A stretch of 64,000 nucleotides of DNA from Pseudomonadota bacterium. GTDB taxonomy: Bacteria > Pseudomonadota > Gammaproteobacteria > Steroidobacterales > Steroidobacteraceae. The DNA is taken from the NCBI GenBank assembly GCA_018241445.1, contig JAFEDT010000012.1:248001-312000 (forward strand), written 5' to 3'. Both the position numbers and the translations under genes were made by a program. Below are positions 42,645-52,446 of this stretch, in pieces. Every line of letters begins with the position of its first letter. Position 1 is the stretch's first letter. The notes beneath the pieces are model-generated. The model did no database searches. It was given only the letters and a program-made list of their open reading frames with translations, and was not told where the DNA came from.

Positions 42645-45134
42645 TCAGCGGCGGTAGGTCAGCGTCACTCCGAAGGTCCGCGGCCGCACGCTGCGCTGGA
42701 AGTACAACTTGTCGTTGCTATCGTCCGCGATATCGCGCGAACGGTACAGCAGCGGCTGGCTGCCGGTCGCGTTGTCCACGAACGCCGACAGGTCAAAGCC
42801 GCTCCAGCGCAGCCCGCCACGCATGGACAGGTTGCGGGTTATCGGCAGACCCGGAATGGTCGTGTCGTTGAGACCGTTGGTCGGATCCTGACCCGGCAGC
42901 AGCGCCGTCTGCGCGGTCGTGTACTGGAAATCCGCGCGCAGGTACGGCGTGTGCTCGCTCCAGCCGGGAAAACTGTATTCACCGGTCGCAAAAAACGTCC
43001 ACGGGGCCCCGACCAGCCGGTTGCCTTCGTGCACGATGGGCAGGAAGCCCTGGGCCGCGCCGTTGCCCACACAGTTGGTGCCGTTGTACTGCAGGACCCC
43101 CGCACAACTGGTCTTGCTGTACTTGGCATCCGTATACGCCACGGTAAAGCTGGTCAGCAGGGACTGAACCGGACGGTAGTTCAGCTGCAGCTCCCCACCC
43201 TGGCTGCGCACGCGGCCGAGATTGCTGACGAACTGCTGCCCACAGCTGGGCAGGTAGACATTCTGCTGGATGTTCTGCCAGTCGATCACGAACAGGCTTG
43301 CATCGACCTGCAGGCGCCGCTCCAGCAGCGTATTCTTGGTACCAATCTCGTAGCTCCACAGGTGATCGGAGGAGTACGTCGGGGGCACGTGCCGCAGCCC
43401 GTCCGCTGACAACGGTACTCCCACCGAGCCGAGATCGCCCTCACACTGGATGCCCACGTCGGCGTTAGTACCGCCGACGCGATAGCCCTTCGCGGCGCTC
43501 GCATAATAGAGCTGGTCGCGATCCGGCTGCCACGAGATCACCAGTTTCGGCGTGAGCGGGGTCTCCGACGCCGAACCCACCGAGTAGATCGTGGGACCGA
43601 CGAAGGTCCCCGCCTGCAGGCTCTCGCCCTTGAACTGCACCCGCGAGACCCGCAGACCCGCGGTGACCTTGAGGGTCTGCGTCAGCTTGTAGCTGGCCTC
43701 GCCGAACAGCGCCGCCTGCTTGTCGGTGACCCGGTCGTCAGGCCCATAGAACAGCAGTCCACCCGGGCAGGGGGTCGCGGCACACAGCTGGCCAAAACTC
43801 TCGGCATCGAGTGTCGGGTCGTAGATGTTCTCGGGGACGCTCTCCTTCAGCAAGGAAAAGAAAACGCCGCTGTTCCAGGTCAGGCGCGCCGCGGCGTCCG
43901 CGGACGTCAGCCGTACCTCCTGGTAGAAGTTGCGCTGCTCGTCCCGGAACGGCGCGGTACCGGCGTCACCGGGCTGCGGCCAGTGCGATATGCCGACCTG
44001 GTTGGTCAGGGGATTGAAGTAATAGGGCAGATAGCTGGAACGCAGGTACTGGGTGTAATCCGACACCGAACGCTGGTCGCGCCGCAGGTATGAGGTGTTG
44101 GACGTGAGCTGCGCAAAACCGAGATTCCACTCCACCTTCACGGCCGCCAGCCAGAACGGGTCGGTGCTGGGATTGGGTAGCGCGTTGCCGTTGCGGAACA
44201 CCGCGGACTGCCGATCCGACAGCGCCTCCCAGTAGGCAGCGGTGTCGTTGATGTGCAGTTCCTGGTAATAGATCGAGGGCGTCACATTGACGTTGTCGTT
44301 CACCGCCCACTTCAGCGCCGCGCGCAGGGTGGCGGTGCGCTGCCAGTTTGCCGCCGACTCGATGGTATGGGTAAAGACCGGGGTCGCCAGTTGGTCGGCC
44401 GCATCCACGCTGTACCCGACACGATCGACATAACCGCCGTCACGACGGTACGAGGCGCTGACGCGATAACCGAGTACTCCGTCAATCAGGGTACCGCCGT
44501 AGGCCGCCCCCAGCTCGTAGCTCGGATCGCCGTGGCGGGTGGTGGCGAGTTCCGAGCGCACGTACGTCGAAGTGCGCGACAGGCTCGGTTCCGGGCTGAT
44601 GAAGCGCACCGTACCGCCTTCTGATCCCGCCCCGAACAGCGTGCCCTGCGGTCCGCGCAGCACCTCGACCCGGTCGAGGTCGAACAGTGCCGGAAAAGCG
44701 TTGACCGCACCGAAGCCGATGTGCCGGCTCTGGATGGGCGTGTCGTCGATATAGATGCCGGTCGTGGACGTGCCCGCGGTCGAGTCGACGCCGCGGATAT
44801 TGATGTCCGAATTCTCGTCATTGTAATTCGCGGAGGATCCGGTGCCGTTGCGCTGGAACGTCACCCCCGGGGACAACCGGGTCAGATCATCGATGTTGCG
44901 CAGCCCCTGCGCGTCCATCTGCTCCTGACCAAAGGCCGTGACACTGATCGGCACGTCCTGCAGACGCTCGGCGCGCCGGGTGGCGGTAACCACGACCTCC
45001 TGCAAGCCGTTGTCCGCGCTGCCGCCAGGCTGCGCTTGCTGCTGCGACTGCGCCACCACCGGTCCCGACAGCAAGCCCGTAAGCGCCACGACCGCCGCGC
45101 CCCACAACGCACGCTTTGCACCTGAATACCTCAT
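42645..45134 (-). CDS. TonB-dependent outer-membrane receptor
   Basis: An 829-residue receptor with a signal peptide (about 1-28), a plug domain (EVVVTATRRAERLQDVPISV, then RVEVLRGPQGTLFG) and a 22-strand-type barrel. It is of the general siderophore/vitamin-type TonB architecture, not the sugar subfamily of the receptor at 12.9-15.8 kb. The last residues are Tyr-Arg-Arg rather than a terminal Phe. It is encoded 20 bases after an exported amidohydrolase gene, so it probably imports that enzyme's substrate or product. Ligand unknown. Confidence 0.92.
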   Translation of the reverse strand: MRYSGAKRALWGAAVVALTGLLSGPVVAQSQQQAQPGGSADNGLQEVVVTATRRAERLQDVPISVTAFGQEQMDAQGLRNIDDLTRLSPGVTFQRNGTGSSANYNDENSDINIRGVDSTAGTSTTGIYIDDTPIQSRHIGFGAVNAFPALFDLDRVEVLRGPQGTLFGAGSEGGTVRFISPEPSLSRTSTYVRSELATTRHGDPSYELGAAYGGTLIDGVLGYRVSASYRRDGGYVDRVGYSVDAADQLATPVFTHTIESAANWQRTATLRAALKWAVNDNVNVTPSIYYQELHINDTAAYWEALSDRQSAVFRNGNALPNPSTDPFWLAAVKVEWNLGFAQLTSNTSYLRRDQRSVSDYTQYLRSSYLPYYFNPLTNQVGISHWPQPGDAGTAPFRDEQRNFYQEVRLTSADAAARLTWNSGVFFSLLKESVPENIYDPTLDAESFGQLCAATPCPGGLLFYGPDDRVTDKQAALFGEASYKLTQTLKVTAGLRVSRVQFKGESLQAGTFVGPTIYSVGSASETPLTPKLVISWQPDRDQLYYASAAKGYRVGGTNADVGIQCEGDLGSVGVPLSADGLRHVPPTYSSDHLWSYEIGTKNTLLERRLQVDASLFVIDWQNIQQNVYLPSCGQQFVSNLGRVRSQGGELQLNYRPVQSLLTSFTVAYTDAKYSKTSCAGVLQYNGTNCVGNGAAQGFLPIVHEGNRLVGAPWTFFATGEYSFPGWSEHTPYLRADFQYTTAQTALLPGQDPTNGLNDTTIPGLPITRNLSMRGGLRWSGFDLSAFVDNATGSQPLLYRSRDIADDSNDKLYFQRSVRPRTFGVTLTYRR

Positions 45135-45154
45135 GATCCCCCCTGTTATGCGAT

Positions 45155-46981
45155 CTAGTGCGCCGCGAAGTCACGCGCTGCGAACACCGTCTTGCCGCCC
45201 ACCACCGTCAATAGCACTTTCACGTCGGCGATCTGCTGCGGCGGAACCTTGAAAACATTGCGATCCAGAACGATCAGGTCGGCGAACTTGCCGACCTCCA
45301 GCGAGCCGACCTCGTGCTCGGCGTGCAGCTCCCAGGCCGCATTGGCGGTAAAGCCACGGATGGCCTGTGCCAGCGTCAGCCCGGCGTCGCTGCCCAGGCG
45401 TCCGGCATACTGCCGGCCCGCCTCCGGGCTGTTCTCGCGTGTCACACCGACCTTCATCGCGAACCACTCGTCCAGGCGGTCCACCGGCCAGTCGCTGCCG
45501 TAGGCGATGCGCGCCCCTGCGGCCGCCAGGTATCCGGCCGGCTCCATGTATTTGAAGCGCGCCGGACCCAGGAAGTCGCGCGCGCCTTCGATCGTGTCGG
45601 CAGCCGGCTTCTCCCACTGATAGGACAGAACCGGAACCGCGCCGAGCGCCTTGAAACGCGGAAAATCACTCGGGTCCACGCTCTCGTCGTGGGCGATCGC
45701 CGCACGGATGCGCTCCTCGGGGAACTCCCTGCGCATCGCCTGCACGGCATCCAGCGCCTCACGCACCGCGCGGTCGCCGTCGGCATGCATGTGCGGCTCG
45801 ATCCCCGCCCGTGCCAGGGCGAGCAGCGTTTCACGCAGTTGCGGCGCCGGGAAGTACACCGGCGGCCCGCGATTGCTGCCGGGAACCCAGTGCGGCTGCG
45901 CCGCCGTGCCCTTGTTGACAAAGTAGGGCTCGAGCATGGCGCCGGTGAGTGCGGGGGCAGTGATCACCCCATCCATGAACAGCTTCGCATTGTGCACGGA
46001 CACGGTCGGCTCGACGCGGCGCGGCCCCTGGTCAAAGCGACCCGCGATCGCGCGCACGCGGGCCGCTTCGGCGGCGGGCTTGAGGTCGGTCGCGGGCCTG
46101 ATCGGGACCGCGAAGTGGCCGCGCGCCGTCAGGCCGCCGGCGTGTTGCACGGTGCTGAAGGCCTGCAGGTCGCCCTCCTCTGCCAGCGCGTCCAGGAAGG
46201 AGGTGACGCCCTGGCGACGCAGCGCATCGAGGGCGGCGCGAGCGCCGGCAGCATTCTGGCTCGCAGTGTAAGGCGGTATGAGTTTCTGCACCATCTCCGC
46301 GGCCGCGTCCTCCAGCAACCCCGTGGGCGTGCCGTCGGGCTGGCGATGCATCCTGCCGCCGAGCGGATCGGGCGTAGTGCGGGTGATCCCCGCCAGCTGC
46401 AGTGCCCTCGCATTGCCCAGCGTCGTGTGCCCGAAGGAGTCCTCCACTGCAATCGGCCGCCGCGTGTGCAGCGAGTCCAGCACCGCGTGCGTCATTTCAA
46501 GGCCGGCCGGAAGCATGGCGTACTGGAACCAGTTGGTTACGACCAGCCAGCCGTCGGGCTCCTGGCCGCGCGACTTGTCAAGGCACGCCTGGATGCGCGC
46601 CTGGAACTGCGGCACAGTCAGGCTGAGATAGTCCAGGTTGCAGGCCACCAGCCGCATGCCGCCCTCGAGCGGGTGCATGTGACCGTCCACCAGCCCCGGC
46701 ATCAGCATGCGGCCGTGCAGGTCCACGGTGTGCGTGCCGGCCCCGGCCAGCTTGCGCGCACCGGCGTCGTCGCCGACATAGACGATGCGTCCGTCGCGGA
46801 CCGCCAGTGCCTGGTAGACGCCGTCATGGCTGTCGACACTGTAGACGTAGCCATTGACGTACACGGTGTCGGCAGCGTCGGGTGGGTTTGCGGCCAGCGC
46901 CGCCGGCGGCGCGGCGGTGAACGCTGCGAGCCATGACACGGCCATGACTGCACCGCGCAGGCGGCACTGTTGATTCGGCAT
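45155..46981 (-). CDS. Exported YtcJ-like amidohydrolase
   Basis: A 608-residue metal hydrolase of the YtcJ/N-substituted formamide deformylase type. Signal segment about 10-31, then the HxH ligands in GLVDGHMHP, further ligands in HMHADGDRA and AIAHDES, and the catalytic aspartate in YGSDWPVD. The start at 46981 has GGGGGAAG upstream; ATG at 46945 is possible. The frame stays open far upstream into the next gene, but that part is shadow. Members hydrolyse N-formyl amides or similar bonds. It shares an operon with the TonB receptor and a flavoprotein. Confidence 0.9.
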   Translation of the reverse strand: MPNQQCRLRGAVMAVSWLAAFTAAPPAALAANPPDAADTVYVNGYVYSVDSHDGVYQALAVRDGRIVYVGDDAGARKLAGAGTHTVDLHGRMLMPGLVDGHMHPLEGGMRLVACNLDYLSLTVPQFQARIQACLDKSRGQEPDGWLVVTNWFQYAMLPAGLEMTHAVLDSLHTRRPIAVEDSFGHTTLGNARALQLAGITRTTPDPLGGRMHRQPDGTPTGLLEDAAAEMVQKLIPPYTASQNAAGARAALDALRRQGVTSFLDALAEEGDLQAFSTVQHAGGLTARGHFAVPIRPATDLKPAAEAARVRAIAGRFDQGPRRVEPTVSVHNAKLFMDGVITAPALTGAMLEPYFVNKGTAAQPHWVPGSNRGPPVYFPAPQLRETLLALARAGIEPHMHADGDRAVREALDAVQAMRREFPEERIRAAIAHDESVDPSDFPRFKALGAVPVLSYQWEKPAADTIEGARDFLGPARFKYMEPAGYLAAAGARIAYGSDWPVDRLDEWFAMKVGVTRENSPEAGRQYAGRLGSDAGLTLAQAIRGFTANAAWELHAEHEVGSLEVGKFADLIVLDRNVFKVPPQQIADVKVLLTVVGGKTVFAARDFAAH

Positions 46982-47151
46982 CGCAGACTTCCCCCGGAAC
47001 GAAGCCGCGGCGAAGACCGGCGGCCTCGAGCAGCATACACAGGCGGGCATGCACGCGACAATCGCCGCTCCCGGCGAAGCCCACCCCCGCAGACCCCCAG
47101 GCCGGCCCGGCGGAGCAGCCCCGCCGGCGAACTGCGCCGACTCGCCTTGGG

Positions 47152-48750
47152 TCAGCGCCGCGCGCGCCGGTCGCGCAGGATCTCGCGGGCCGCGTTGCGC
47201 CCGACCACACCGCCGACCCCGCCGCCGGGGTGGGCGGAAGATCCACATTGATACAGGCCCCTGATGGGCGAGCGGTAGTCGGCCCAGTGCGGCGCCGGGC
47301 GTGACCAGAACAGCTGATCGACGTTGAGCTCGCCGTGGAAGATGTGTCCGTGAGGACTGCCGATCGCCGCCTCGATGTCCGGCGGTGTCAGCACCTGCAT
47401 GTCGATGATGCCAGAGGAGAATCCCGGGGCGAATTCGTCCATGACCGCCATCACGCGGCTGACCAGCTCGCCGCGCCGGCTGTTCCAGTCGCCTTCCTTC
47501 AGCGTATGTGGCGCATGGCCCCCGAACAGGTGCACCACGTGCTTGCCGGGTGGCGCCACCGTGGAATCCACGAAGCTCGGCGTCACCGGGGTGACGAAGG
47601 GCCGCTGCGACATGTCGCCGTACTTGGCGTCGTCGTAGGCGCGCTCCAGGTATTCGATGGTGGGTCCGATGTGGGTGTAGGTCGGGTAGGCAAAGCCGCA
47701 ATTCGCGGCATCGAAGGCGCGGTACTGCGGCAGGCGTTCGCAGGCGATGTTGATCTTGAAGGCAGTCGAAAAAGTGCGGTAGGTCTCGATGTCGCGCACG
47801 AACTCCGCCGGCAGCGTGCCGCGCTCCAGGAACTTCAGGAAGGTCAGCTTGGCGGACACGTTGCTGGCCACGATATCCGCGTCGTAACGGCTGCCGTCGG
47901 TGAGGGTTACGCCGGACACGCGGCCGTCGCGGGTTTCGATGGCCGCCACCTCGGCACCGGTGCGTACGGTCAGTCCGTGCGCCGCGCCGGACATGGCGAT
48001 GGCCTGGGTAATGGCGCCCATGCCGCCCTGCACGAAACCCCAGCCGCCGGCTCCCGCGTGCTCGCCCAGCAGGTGGTGCATGACGACATAGGCGGAGCCC
48101 GGACTCTTCGGGCCGGCAAAAGTGCCGATGCCGCAGTAATAGGCCAGCACGGCGCGGATGTGAGTGCTCTCGAACCACTCCGCCAGGTAGTCATCCGCGC
48201 TCATGGTCAGCAGGTCGATCAGCCGGAACAGCTTGCCGCCCACGCGGCGGTACTTCCACAGGAAGGCCGCGGTCTCACGGAACGCACGCCAGTCGCGGCA
48301 GGACGGATCCGGTGGGGTTTCATGCAGCAGCTGGCGCATGATCGACACCGACTCCATCAGGTAGCGGTCGAACTGCGGGTAGATGTCGGCGTCCTTGCGC
48401 GAGAAGCGCACGAAACTGCGCTGCGTCCTGGCCACATCGTCGGAGAACACGATGTAGTCGTCGCCGGGCAGCGGGCCGAACATGTCGGTGGCCGGCAGCA
48501 CCTTGTAGCCGTAGCGCGCAAGCTCCAGGTCCGCGATGACCCGCGGGTGCAGCAGGCTCATGAGGTAGCTGAACACCGAGAATTTGAAGCCGGGCACGAC
48601 TTCCTCGGTGACGGCGGCCCCGCCGACCACGTGGCGCCGCTCCAGGACCAGGGTCTTCACTCCGGCGCGCGCCAGGTAGGCGCCGCAGGTCAGGCCGTTA
48701 TGGCCGCCACCGATGATGATGGCATCGTACTTGGGGTTCACAGGCCCCAC
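47152..48750 (-). CDS. FAD/NAD-dependent oxidoreductase, phytoene-desaturase-like (PYROXD2 type)
   Basis: A 532-residue flavoprotein. The N-terminal FAD site is AIIIGGGHNGLTCGAYLARAG, and the C-terminal FAD block is LYQCGSSAHPGGGVGGVVGRNAA. The overall match is to the carotenoid-isomerase/PYROXD2 branch rather than to true carotenoid desaturases; no other carotenoid gene is near. The substrate is unknown. It begins with GTG (48750 or 48741). It heads the same-strand set reaching to 39034, but a 170-base gap separates it from the amidohydrolase, so a separate promoter is possible. Confidence 0.88.
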   Translation of the reverse strand: MGPVNPKYDAIIIGGGHNGLTCGAYLARAGVKTLVLERRHVVGGAAVTEEVVPGFKFSVFSYLMSLLHPRVIADLELARYGYKVLPATDMFGPLPGDDYIVFSDDVARTQRSFVRFSRKDADIYPQFDRYLMESVSIMRQLLHETPPDPSCRDWRAFRETAAFLWKYRRVGGKLFRLIDLLTMSADDYLAEWFESTHIRAVLAYYCGIGTFAGPKSPGSAYVVMHHLLGEHAGAGGWGFVQGGMGAITQAIAMSGAAHGLTVRTGAEVAAIETRDGRVSGVTLTDGSRYDADIVASNVSAKLTFLKFLERGTLPAEFVRDIETYRTFSTAFKINIACERLPQYRAFDAANCGFAYPTYTHIGPTIEYLERAYDDAKYGDMSQRPFVTPVTPSFVDSTVAPPGKHVVHLFGGHAPHTLKEGDWNSRRGELVSRVMAVMDEFAPGFSSGIIDMQVLTPPDIEAAIGSPHGHIFHGELNVDQLFWSRPAPHWADYRSPIRGLYQCGSSAHPGGGVGGVVGRNAAREILRDRRARR

Positions 48751-48866
48751 CCTACCCGAATCGCCGCCCGGTGCGCACCTGCAGTGCGCGCCCCAGGCCG
48801 CTCACCTGTTGCATGCGACCCGCCCGTCCCCTCGGCGCGGCCGCGATGCGCGCCAACGGCTCGTCC

Positions 48867-49835
48867 TTAAGAATGCGCGGCGACGTGCGCCTTGCGGGTC
48901 GGCCGGGTCCACACGGCGCGGCGCACCAGTGTGCTCTTGCCGAACAGCGACTCGATCAGGTCCACCGCCAGGACCGCGGTGCTGTTGCGCACATCAAAAG
49001 CGGGATTGAGCTCCACGACGTCCAGCGATGCCAGGCGCCGCGTGTCGGCGATCATCTCCATGCACAGCTGCGCCTCGCGGTACGTGGGCCCGCCGCGCAC
49101 GCGCGTACCGACCCCGGGGGCAATCTCCGGGTCGAGGAAGTCCACGTCGAAGCTGACATGCAGGTGGGTATCCCTGTCCACCCCGGCCAGGGCCTGCTCC
49201 ATGGTGGCGCGCATGCCCAGCTCGTCGATGTGGCGCATGTCGAACACGTCCAGCCCCTGTTCGTGCACGAAGCGGCGCTCGCCCGGATCGACACTGCGGA
49301 TACCGATCTGCTTGACGCTCGCAGGCTCGATCGCCGGTGTCTGCCCGCCGATCGAGGTCAGCTCGCGCGGGCCGAAGCCGCACAGGCACGCCACCGGCAT
49401 GCCGTGCACGTTGCCGCTGGGCGACAGCTCGCGGGTGTTGAAGTCCGCATGGGCATCCAGCCACAGCACCCGCAGCTTGCGGCCCTGTTCCCGGCAGTGG
49501 CGCGCCACCGCCGAGATCGAGCCGATTGCCAGGCAGTGGTCCCCGCCCAGCAGGATCGGCAGGCGCCCGCCTTGCAGTTCCCCGTAGACGCTGTCGTGCA
49601 CCCGCTGGTTCCACACCACGGTCTCACGCAGGTGGCGATAGCCGTCCTGCGGCGGCTGCCAGGGGTTGCCCGGACCGTTGAGATTACCCTGGTCAATGAC
49701 CTCAAGGTCGCGCCCGCGCAGCGCATCGACCAGTCCCGCGACGCGCAGCGCCTCCGGCCCCATGGACGCGCCACGGTCCGCGGCACCCACGTCGGTCGGC
49801 GCACCGATCAGCGCCGCCGTACGCCGCGCGCTCAT
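48867..49835 (-). CDS. rocF: Arginase
   Basis: A 322-residue ureohydrolase. The dimanganese ligands are complete: GGDH, WLDAHADFN and SFDVDFLDP, plus the SGNVHGMP substrate block. It splits L-arginine into L-ornithine and urea. It is encoded with an ATGA overlap after ornithine cyclodeaminase, so the pair converts arginine through ornithine to proline. No urease is in the window. Length and motifs are those of bacterial arginases (RocF), not agmatinases. Confidence 0.95.
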   Translation of the reverse strand: MSARRTAALIGAPTDVGAADRGASMGPEALRVAGLVDALRGRDLEVIDQGNLNGPGNPWQPPQDGYRHLRETVVWNQRVHDSVYGELQGGRLPILLGGDHCLAIGSISAVARHCREQGRKLRVLWLDAHADFNTRELSPSGNVHGMPVACLCGFGPRELTSIGGQTPAIEPASVKQIGIRSVDPGERRFVHEQGLDVFDMRHIDELGMRATMEQALAGVDRDTHLHVSFDVDFLDPEIAPGVGTRVRGGPTYREAQLCMEMIADTRRLASLDVVELNPAFDVRNSTAVLAVDLIESLFGKSTLVRRAVWTRPTRKAHVAAHS

Positions 49836-50917
49836 GCGCTCACCCGCGCCGGCGGGCGGGTCGCGGTTTTGTCACCGGACCGTGAGTCGCGCGTCAGCAG
49901 CCCAAACAGGTTCTTCGGATCTTCCAGGTCCGGGACCAGGTCAACCGTGCGGCGCAGGCCGCGCTCGGCCTGGTGGATGCGCTGCAGGTAACGCAACGAG
50001 GAGAAATCCTCGAGCGCAAATCCGACCGAATCAAAAATCGTGACCTCGTGCGCGGTGGCACGGCCGGGCGCGCGGCCGGTGAGCACCTGCGTCAGTTCCG
50101 TCACGGCAAAGTCGGCCGGCATCTGCTGGATCTCCCCCTCGATGCGTGACTGTGGTTCGAACTCCACCACGACCCGTGTGTCGCGACCGGCGAGGATGTC
50201 GGCATGCAGTTCGGTCTTGCCGGGGCAGTCCCCGCCCACCGCATTGATGTGCGCGCCCGCTGCAACCATGTCGGGTGTCAGGATGGTGGCGTTGCGCTTG
50301 TCGGCGGTGACAGTGGTGATGATGTCGGCTCCCTCGACAGCGTGGGCGGTCGAACGGCACGCCACCACCTTCAGGCCGGCCAGCCGCAACTGCGCCAGGT
50401 TGTCGACCAGCTTGGCGGTGGCACCCGGATCGGTGTCATACAGGCGCAGCTCACGGATGCCGAGCATGTGGTGGAAGGCGATGGACTGGAACTCGCTCTG
50501 CGCGCCATTGCCGATGAGCGCCATGACCCGGCTGTCGGCACGCGCCATGTGGCGTGCGGCCAGGGCGGAGGTCGCGGCGGTGCGCAGCGCCGTCGTCAGC
50601 GTCAGTTCCGACAGCAGCAACGGATAACCGCTGTTGACGTCCGACAGCACCCCGAAGGCGGTGACGGTCAGCAGGCCCTCGCTGGTGTTCTTGGGATGGC
50701 CGTTGACATACTTGAAGGAGTACAGCCGCCCGTCGGAGGTCGGCATCAGCTCGATCACGCCCACAGGGGAGTGCACGGCGTGGCGCGCTGACTTGTCGAA
50801 CTGCTCCCAGCGGCGGAAATCGGCGGCGATCTCGCCGGCGAGCTCCGCGATGAAGCGCTGCGGACTCAAGGCCCCCACGAGTTCCCGGACTCTCTCGATA
50901 CCGATGAAGTCGACCAT
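49832..50917 (-). CDS. Ornithine cyclodeaminase
   Basis: A 361-residue member of the ornithine cyclodeaminase/mu-crystallin family with the NAD site ALIGNGAQSEFQ, KYVNGHPKN for substrate binding and NAVGGDCPGKTEL. It converts L-ornithine directly to L-proline and ammonia using bound NAD+. First gene of the two-gene unit with arginase and divergent from an Lrp-type regulator 142 bases away. The length fits the longer proteobacterial form. Confidence 0.93.
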   Translation of the reverse strand: MVDFIGIERVRELVGALSPQRFIAELAGEIAADFRRWEQFDKSARHAVHSPVGVIELMPTSDGRLYSFKYVNGHPKNTSEGLLTVTAFGVLSDVNSGYPLLLSELTLTTALRTAATSALAARHMARADSRVMALIGNGAQSEFQSIAFHHMLGIRELRLYDTDPGATAKLVDNLAQLRLAGLKVVACRSTAHAVEGADIITTVTADKRNATILTPDMVAAGAHINAVGGDCPGKTELHADILAGRDTRVVVEFEPQSRIEGEIQQMPADFAVTELTQVLTGRAPGRATAHEVTIFDSVGFALEDFSSLRYLQRIHQAERGLRRTVDLVPDLEDPKNLFGLLTRDSRSGDKTATRPPARVSA

Positions 50918-50963
50918 GGCGGTTCCTCGCTTCCTGAGTCAGGCGTCAGTCCGATCTGATTGC

Positions 50964-50991
50964 CATTTTCGATCGGTAGCATGTCAAAATG
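50964..50991. promoter_or_regulatory. Candidate Lrp-type operator between ocd and lrp-type genes
   Basis: Inverted repeat CATTTT (50964-50969) and AAAATG (50986-50991), 16 bases apart, with CGATCG between. It lies in the 142-base divergent gap; a TATAAA at 51017-51022 could be the -10 for the regulator gene. An Lrp-family site is likely from position and A/T arms, but it is not proven. Confidence 0.4.
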
Positions 50992-51059
50992 AACCCCAAC
51001 AAGCGCTCACTTTTGCTATAAACTAGTCATATCGACAAAGAATTTTGGCGGACTGCACA

Positions 51060-51482
51060 ATGGACGAAACGGACCGCAGGCTCATTGGATTGTTGCGCGC
51101 GGACGCCCGGACCTCCGTGGCCGCCCTGGCGAAGGAGCTGGACGTGGCGCGGGGCACGGTGCAGAACCGTCTCGCACGGCTGGAGGCCGATGGCACCATT
51201 GTCGGCTACACCGTGCGCCTGAAGCCGGACGTGGAGGATCAGCGCGTGCGGGCGCTCATGACCATCGCGGTCGAGGGCAACCAGCTCGACGATGTACTGA
51301 AGTCACTGCGCGGGGATCCGGCGATCTCCACCCTGCACAGCACCAATGGCCGCTGGGACATCGTCGCGGAGCTGCGCGCCGACAGCCTGGAGTCCTTCGA
51401 CCGCGCGCTGGCGCGCATCCGCCGGTTGGGGGGCATCTCCCAGTCGGAAACCAGCCTGTTGCTCTCGACCCTCAAGTTCTGA
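51060..51482 (+). CDS. Lrp/AsnC-family transcriptional regulator
   Basis: About 140 residues: an N-terminal helix-turn-helix (VAALAKELDVARGTVQNRL) and a C-terminal RAM ligand-binding domain (about 65-140). The start at 51060 (MDETDRRLI) matches the family better than a TTG 15 bases upstream. It is divergent from ornithine cyclodeaminase and arginase, so it probably activates them in response to arginine, ornithine or proline. Confidence 0.93.
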   Translation: MDETDRRLIGLLRADARTSVAALAKELDVARGTVQNRLARLEADGTIVGYTVRLKPDVEDQRVRALMTIAVEGNQLDDVLKSLRGDPAISTLHSTNGRWDIVAELRADSLESFDRALARIRRLGGISQSETSLLLSTLKF

Positions 51483-51548
51483 TCGGCGCATCATCGGGGC
51501 ACGGCCCGCTCGCGGCAACCGCGATCGCCACCCACCGGGAGACCGTCG

Positions 51549-52418
51549 ATGCGCTTCATCCTGCAGCTCGGCTTTGCACGCCATCCCGACTACCCGCAGA
51601 TCGCGCAGGCGGCCGAGGCGGCCGGCTTCAGCGCCATCAGCATGCCCGACAGCCTGTTCTTCCCGAGGAACACACAGTCGGAATATCCCTACGCGGATAC
51701 CGCCATGGTCCGCGAGTACATCGAGTCGACGGGCTTCATCGAGCCGATGGTCGCGATGGCATGGATGGCGGCCGTCACCACCCGCCTGCGCTTCTATCCC
51801 GGCGTGTTGAAGGTGCCGGTGCGCCAGCCGCTGGTGCTTGCCAAGGCGCTGTCCTCACTGGCTGTGTTGAGCGGTGAGCGCATCATGCTGGGAGCGGGCC
51901 TGAGCCCGTGGCGCGAGGACTTCAGCTACAACGGCGTGGACTTCACACGCCGCGGGCGGCTGATGGACGAGTGCATCGCGATCCTGCGCGGCGCGATGAG
52001 CGGCAAATACTTCGAGTACCACAGCGACAACTACCAGTTCGGCCCGCTGAAGATGAACCCCGTGCCGGCCAGGCCCGTGCCCATCCTCATAGGCGGGCAC
52101 TCGCAGCCGGCGCTGGCGCGCGCGGCCCGCCTGGGCGACGGCTGGATCTCGGCCAACACCGACTTCGCCACCCTGGGTTCGATGATCGGAGACCTCCAGG
52201 GCCAGCGGCGCGCCGCCGGGACACACGGGCGTGCCGACTTCCAGATCCACGGGTTCGATATGGCTGCGCGCAGTCCCGCTGACTTCCGCCGACTGGGGGA
52301 GATTGGCGTGACGGATGCATGCGTGGCGCCCTGGGGGATGGACCCGCGCATCACGCTGCCGGAGCAGCTGCAGGCCATCCGCCGTTTCGGCGATGAAGTG
52401 ATCGCTGCCTGCGCCTGA
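51549..52418 (+). CDS. LLM-class flavin-dependent oxidoreductase
   Basis: A 289-residue luciferase-like TIM-barrel protein: GVLKVPVRQPLVLAKALSSLAVLSGERIMLGAG and GRPVPILIGG-like segments (here ARPVPILIGGHS) are typical. Members use FMNH2 or F420; in a gammaproteobacterium FMN is the more likely partner. It converges on a flavin reductase gene 28 bases away. Similar enzymes occur in steroid degradation clusters without a firm role. A 66-base gap follows the Lrp regulator, but a common transcript with it is not established. Confidence 0.87.
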   Translation: MRFILQLGFARHPDYPQIAQAAEAAGFSAISMPDSLFFPRNTQSEYPYADTAMVREYIESTGFIEPMVAMAWMAAVTTRLRFYPGVLKVPVRQPLVLAKALSSLAVLSGERIMLGAGLSPWREDFSYNGVDFTRRGRLMDECIAILRGAMSGKYFEYHSDNYQFGPLKMNPVPARPVPILIGGHSQPALARAARLGDGWISANTDFATLGSMIGDLQGQRRAAGTHGRADFQIHGFDMAARSPADFRRLGEIGVTDACVAPWGMDPRITLPEQLQAIRRFGDEVIAACA

Positions 52419-52446
52419 TCTGCGCGGGCCTTCGTGCCGGCCGACC

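Noticed and set aside
45155..48178. One 1007-residue protein covering amidohydrolase and part of the flavoprotein gene
   Set aside because: The first ~400 residues are an out-of-frame reading of the PYROXD2-like gene. The amidohydrolase has its own ATG, ribosome site and signal segment at 46981.
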